Below, piece by piece: positions 62,601 to 64,000 of a DNA stretch of 64,000 nt; position 1 is the first letter of the stretch; the number at the start of each line of letters is the position of its first letter. The stretch is from an uncultured Saprospiraceae bacterium (lineage in GTDB: Bacteria; Bacteroidota; Bacteroidia; Chitinophagales; Saprospiraceae): assembly GCA_937959115.1 (NCBI GenBank), contig CALGAW010000014.1:124001-188000 (forward strand), written 5' to 3'. The translations under genes and the position numbers were made by a program. Below the pieces are notes generated by a model. It was not told the origin of the DNA and made no database searches. It saw only the letters and a list, made by a program, of their open reading frames with translations.

Positions 62601-64000
62601 CGCGTCCTCAGCATCTGCAATTTCAGAAAAATTCTGCAACGAACCGCTAGCTGGGAATACGTCAACAGTCAATGCGATAGAGACCGTCGAGCAACTATCC
62701 GGCATAATCGGTCCAGCAATTGACTGGAATGCGTTTCCATTCACATCCAATACCCAAGCAGGATCAACTAAGGACATACCTGTAGGAATGTAATCTACGA
62801 CTAGCACATTGTACCCTGCCATTGTTCCTTGATTACAGACTTCGATATCGAATACTACTGTATCTCCAACTGCGATCGGCATTGGTTGAAGTGGTGATAG
62901 TACCTTTGTTAATGCTAGGTCAAATACCTGATTAATCTCAAAGGTTTCATCATCTTCATCATCTTCGCCATCAGGTCCATCATTTCCTTCATTATCATCT
63001 GGTGTTGAATCTGTATCTACTGGAGGATCATTGTTTGGATCCATATCATCATCAAACTCACTGATCTCAGAGTTATTGGTGATGGAAGTTCCCGTAAAGG
63101 AGGCATCAATTTCAAATGTAATTGTTACCACAGTATCAGCACCTGGCGCTAATGGTCCTGGAAGTAAGGCGACTAGTTCTGCAACACCAGGCGTATTTTC
63201 TACCCAATTTGCATCTGCAAGATTTAACCCAGCAGGTATATAATCTACCAAACCAATGTTAAATTCATCTACTGTTCCAGCGTTCGATACGGTTAATGTA
63301 AATGTAACGCTATCTCCAGGAGACACTGGGAACATCTGAGTTGGAGCAATTGCTTTATCTAACTCAAGATCGTGGAATATAACAGGAAGATCTTCAATAT
63401 CATGATCATCTTCATCATCATTAGTACCATCCGTATCATCATCTGTAACTGGACCATCATTGGTATTATCATTGTCAGGATCACTATCTACATCTTCAGG
63501 ATGATTTCCATCCGCATCTTCAGCATCGGAAATCTCAGAAGCATTTTGATAGGAGCCAGAAGGCGGATAACTATCAATCACCAATGTAATGGACACATCC
63601 TCACAAGAGTCTGGTTGAATTGGTCCAACCATAGTGTAATATGCATTACCAGCAGCATCTAATGACCAGTTCGCATCTGCCAAGCCCATACCTGTAGGGA
63701 TATAATCTACTACATCTACGTTGTAGCCAGCAAGCGTTCCCTGGTTACATACTTCTATGATATAGGTTGCACTATCTCCAATTGCTACTGGAACTGGTTG
63801 CGTTGGATCGAGCTTTTTAGTCAATGCCAAATCAAATATCTGGTCAACTGGGAAGGTTGAATCATCTTCATCATCTTCACCGTTTGGTCCATCGTTCCCT
63901 TCATCAGCATCCGGAGTTGAATCATAATCTACCGGAGGATCATTTGTTGGATCAGTATCGTCATCAAATTCACTAATCTCCGCGTTGTTAGTCACCGAAG
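53661..64000 (-). CDS. Giant SprB-like surface adhesin, N-terminus outside the window
   Basis: At least 3446 residues are visible and the frame is open to the window edge, so the true start lies beyond 64000; the GTG near 63995 is inside a repeat. In protein order: DUF11 domains in alternating pairs with Asp-rich linkers (64000 to about 58850); about 16 Ig-like domains of 75-85 residues with the start pattern NNGPLCEGxxLxL (to about 54500), two of which have the variant AGxD...GxWTQIxGP form; a cadherin-like domain (about 54200-53940); and a type B T9SS/gliding-motility C-terminal domain (VPNIITPNGDGVNDALTIHC then YNRWGDLVY and LPEGTYYYIL). It should be exported by the type IX system through the neighbouring SprF-like protein and act in adhesion or gliding. 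The Asp-rich linkers may bind calcium. Confidence 0.93.
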   Translation of the reverse strand, partial: SVTNNAEISEFDDDTDPTNDPPVDYDSTPDADEGNDGPNGEDDEDDSTFPVDQIFDLALTKKLDPTQPVPVAIGDSATYIIEVCNQGTLAGYNVDVVDYIPTGMGLADANWSLDAAGNAYYTMVGPIQPDSCEDVSITLVIDSYPPSGSYQNASEISDAEDADGNHPEDVDSDPDNDNTNDGPVTDDDTDGTNDDEDDHDIEDLPVIFHDLELDKAIAPTQMFPVSPGDSVTFTLTVSNAGTVDEFNIGLVDYIPAGLNLADANWVENTPGVAELVALLPGPLAPGADTVVTITFEIDASFTGTSITNNSEISEFDDDMDPNNDPPVDTDSTPDDNEGNDGPDGEDDEDDETFEINQVFDLALTKVLSPLQPMPIAVGDTVVFDIEVCNQGTMAGYNVLVVDYIPTGMSLVDPAWVLDVNGNAFQSIAGPIMPDSCSTVSIALTVDVFPASGSLQNFSEIADAEDANGNHPPDVDSTPDSDDGNDGPVDDNSTDGSNGDEDDHDGEEIQIINHDLELDKAIASTQTFPVAPGDSVTFTLTVYNQGNVDEFSIGLVDYIPVGFNLADANWVENTPGVAELVTLIPGPLAPGDSVTMDITFEIDASFMGTSITNNAEISEFDDDMDPTNDPPKDSDSTPDDDEGNDGAAGEDDEDDETIPIGQTFDLALTKKLDPLQPVPVEVGDSVTYVIEVCNQGTLAGYNVDVVDYLPSGMSLADANWSLNTAGDAFYTLVGPILPDSCEDISITLVIDSYPSTGSYQNSAEIADAEDADGNHPPDTDSTPDDDDSNDGPVTDDDTDGTNNDEDDHDIADIPVIFHDLELDKAIASTQTFPVAPGDSITFELTVTNAGTVPEYSIGLVDYIPTGLILADANWTVNTPFVAELVTLIPGPLAPGADTTVSITFEIDASFQGTSITNNAEISEFDDDTDPTNDPPTDVDSTPDGEEGNDGPAGEDDEDDETFMIEQTFDLALTKKMSSTQQYPINIGDDVTFDIEVCNQGTLDAYNVLVIDYLPAGLILNDPDWVLAPNGNSFIQIPGPIRADSCFSVPLTTLVSVFPPGGTFVNSVEIVDAADENGNHPQDVDSNPDVNNNNDGPVTDNATDGTNGDEDDHDIEVFNVILHDLELDKAIASTQTFPVSPGDSVTFTLTVYNKGNVDEYNIGLVDYIPTGFNLADANWVENTPGIAELVALIPGALAPGDSVTMDITFEIDASFMGTSITNNAEISEFDDDNDPLNDPPVDIDSTPDGDEGNDGGAGEDDEDDATIPLNQVFDLALTKKLDPAQPVPVTMGDSVTYVIEVCNQGTLDAYNVDVIDYLPTGMSLADSLWSLDINGNAFYTMAGPIQPNTCADASITLVVDSYPPSGSYLNSAEIADAEDADGNHPPDIDSTPDGDDSNDGPITDDDTDGTNGDEDDHDIADIPVIYHDLELDKSLSPTQTIPVAPGDSITFELTVSNAGTADVYNVGLVDYTPAGLTLADPNWVENTPGVAELVTLIPGPLAPGADTTVSITFTIDATFMGNSITNNAEISEFDDDNDPTNDPPVDIDSTPDGDEGNDGPSGEDDEDDVTVPLTQVFDLALAKLLSPGQTLPITVGDDVDFDIVVCNQGTLNAYNILVVDYTPTGMSLNDNTWSLNSAGDAFKTIPGPLLPNMCDTLSITMTVDFFPASGSFTNAAEITQAEDGDGMIIPDVDSNADGDNGNDGPVSDNDMDGTNGDEDDHDIETIPVGCPPVGATIQGTDTVCLDGEIKLYTDSIADSYLWSGPNGWSDTTQYPLEIYPITLQNGGYYVLQTWVNGCVAMDSILVVVNDPQAPTLVASGDICEGDDLVLSTSSVCDSYQWIGPDGNSIPTLNNPLLNTTVGTTTIPPADSAYDAGIWMVICIDANGCKSPESPGVNININPIPTNPVALGSEICEGEQGLLTSSAISNANYYWFDGTATTVGNLVSFDQNPVINGLTAVGSPYYYWLVVNVNGCPSDTVVTTIVVHENPTVVASNNGTECVDPLDDIELYSVPSGGNPPYTFSWTGPNGFASIDQNPILPNANNNLTGTYIVTIIDSKGCEAVNSTIVDITVKPDLPVITSNAPVCEGEKVILTIQNYAGNTITYDWVGPNGPLASTHTVVIDPTDATHIGNYTVQVTVDSCTSDLSTPYYLELWPLPTAVPTNNGPLCEYDQLELMANPGTVGGPFTYSWSGPNGFTSTNENPIVPSPDVSDAGSYEVTITSNLGCTFVATTEVVINPKPLTPAITATSTSVCASDVLVLSTTPYSGVSVLYTWTDPNGGQVTTSVPSTTYSTPISGDYQVMVTVEGCNSLLSAPVTITVTAAPVAPVVAATIDACEGGVIQLGTTTLATSYLWSGPNGFSSTMANPSVITPATLADAGDYTLVVYMYGCASPASTTTVTVHPTPATPTIVTNGPICAGDDLVLSTSGQCDSYLWIGPGGSSAGTLTNPLLNTTTNTTTIPAVDSAYATGMWAVICVDANGCESPASTQEMVAINSVPNAVTPYNNGPLCDGDDLQLFAPSVPGATYLWTGPNGYTSTMPNPIILDADVNDSGSYFVYVTVNGCTSMISPATNAVVNALPAVTNLTGGGIYCEGDMVILDADQIPGGMCTWTGPNGFILTNLTDPAVVMNPVSMMDEGTYTLTIRDVNGCETPAASLYLDVTPLPLTPTITNNGPLCEGSMLELNTTPYTGLNVTYVWNTPTGSVSTAVPQLLVQNTTVADAGMYSLEVIVDGCTSLGSIMSPVQITPGVAAPTNVASNSPICNGDDIFLTSDYIQGAVYTWHGPGGFTSNAQNPIINNAANTDAGDYYVEVSVNGCSSPYSDTIAVLVNALPGVAVVSNNGPTCEGGSIDLSATGSPTATYTWYNTTTGQVVGTGNPLAMPGLTVADAGDYHVVVSENGCNSLASPPTAIVVNQVPADNAFAGLDQLLCQVTTTTLDAFAPTQGGGVWTQISGPPSTIVTPTSETSQVYGLNYGSTYEFVWTLSNATCQNYSSDTLTVEVAMQLGVPVTPTSNSPVCEGAPVYFQAPYIPNALYTWYGPNGYISTVQNPIIPSSVVVQTGSYWYTITINGCTSPPATPLYLEVVSTVVSPVASANTPVCISTDIELYATGSSTLTYEWFSSTTGQSVGFGNPFIITNATLADIDDYYVIASMGSCSSAPSLPVSVMVSDGTTPDNAYAGTDITICSDSDVSMLNAGKPIFAYGMWTQIAGPQAVIVTPSEAETMVFELSQVGTYQFVWTLSNGVCSGYSVDTVTLVKEPLPISSNDYYAIDYNAEIQGGVMVVNDASWIAGWNIELVEAAAQGNATLNSDGTFDYVAPNYVGLDSFTYKICNPSCPNVCSYSKVYITVGQDRIDECFVPNIITPNGDGVNDALTIHCLVNYPNNRIRVYNRWGDLVYNEGPYNNDWAGTYNDEDLPEGTYYYILELDPVDDPSNVMQGFVTVHR
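59401..64000 (-). repeat. Tandem 912-bp repeats encoding paired DUF11 domains
   Basis: The marker TCATCAAA (plus strand, coding for FDD in SEFDDD) recurs at 59401, 60313, 61225, 62137, 63049 and 63961, each exactly 912 bp (304 codons) apart. Each unit holds one FDLALTK-type and one DLELDKA-type DUF11 domain. The array runs off the window. Confidence 0.95.

Noticed and set aside
59401-64000. Regular repeats that could suggest a CRISPR or satellite array
   Set aside because: The 912-bp period is a multiple of three inside one long open frame and the units encode DUF11 domains.
53661-64000. Plus-strand frames opposite the adhesin, and similar frames opposite the toxin genes
   Set aside because: They are mirror frames of repetitive coding sequence with low-complexity Ser/Ile runs and no domain or start signal.

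Overview
The window comes from a member of the Bacteroidota. The evidence is direct: a PorP/SprF-type outer-membrane protein, a giant adhesin ending in a gliding-motility/T9SS type B C-terminal domain, a type A T9SS sorting domain, promoters of the TAnnTTTG type, few Shine-Dalgarno sequences and AT-rich spacers. The very large cell-surface and toxin-like proteins and the shared dockerin-like tails suggest a marine, surface-living, perhaps predatory lineage such as the Saprospiria. That placement is inference.

Layout. 1-4469: the 3' part of one secreted protein and a complete GH18/CUB protein, which share the same C-terminal module. 4470-4876: a spacer with a strongly structured block that may be an RNA. 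4877-12396: accessory and surface genes (YVTN-propeller lipoprotein, sulfotransferase, tail-fibre-like repeat protein, SAM methyltransferase, CotH/beta-helix protein). 13228-15730: a TPR protein followed by a complete IS3-family element with inverted repeats and a 3-bp target duplication. 15880-18979: two small unknown proteins, then a BlaI-type repressor and BlaR1-like M56/TonB protein forming a two-gene operon. 19006-20781: a gene remnant and a T9SS type A protein. 21415-24968: DUF1415 protein, UbiB-family kinase and MurG-like glycosyltransferase.

25210-47759 is the most unusual part. Two genes for eCIS_core (DUF4157) proteins, of 1497 and 4613 residues, sit either side of uvrB. The first ends in a papain/C39-like cysteine peptidase domain. 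The second carries at least six regularly spaced beta-rich repeats of about 171 residues, five LysM-like modules, a CHAP/NlpC-like Cys-His domain, two peptidoglycan-binding domains, a GH24 lysozyme-like domain, an SH3b-like domain and an unrecognised C-terminus. Each is followed within 10 bp by a small unknown gene on the same strand, the layout of a toxin with its immunity protein. DUF4157 proteins are known to be associated with extracellular contractile injection systems and polymorphic toxins; no sheath, tube or baseplate gene lies in this window.

47969-64000, mostly on the minus strand: an astacin-family lipoprotein protease, then a surface operon read adhesin, then PorP/SprF, then OmpA/PD40 protein. 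The adhesin is cut by the window end and contains DUF11 pairs repeated at exactly 912 bp. No rRNA, tRNA or CRISPR array was seen.
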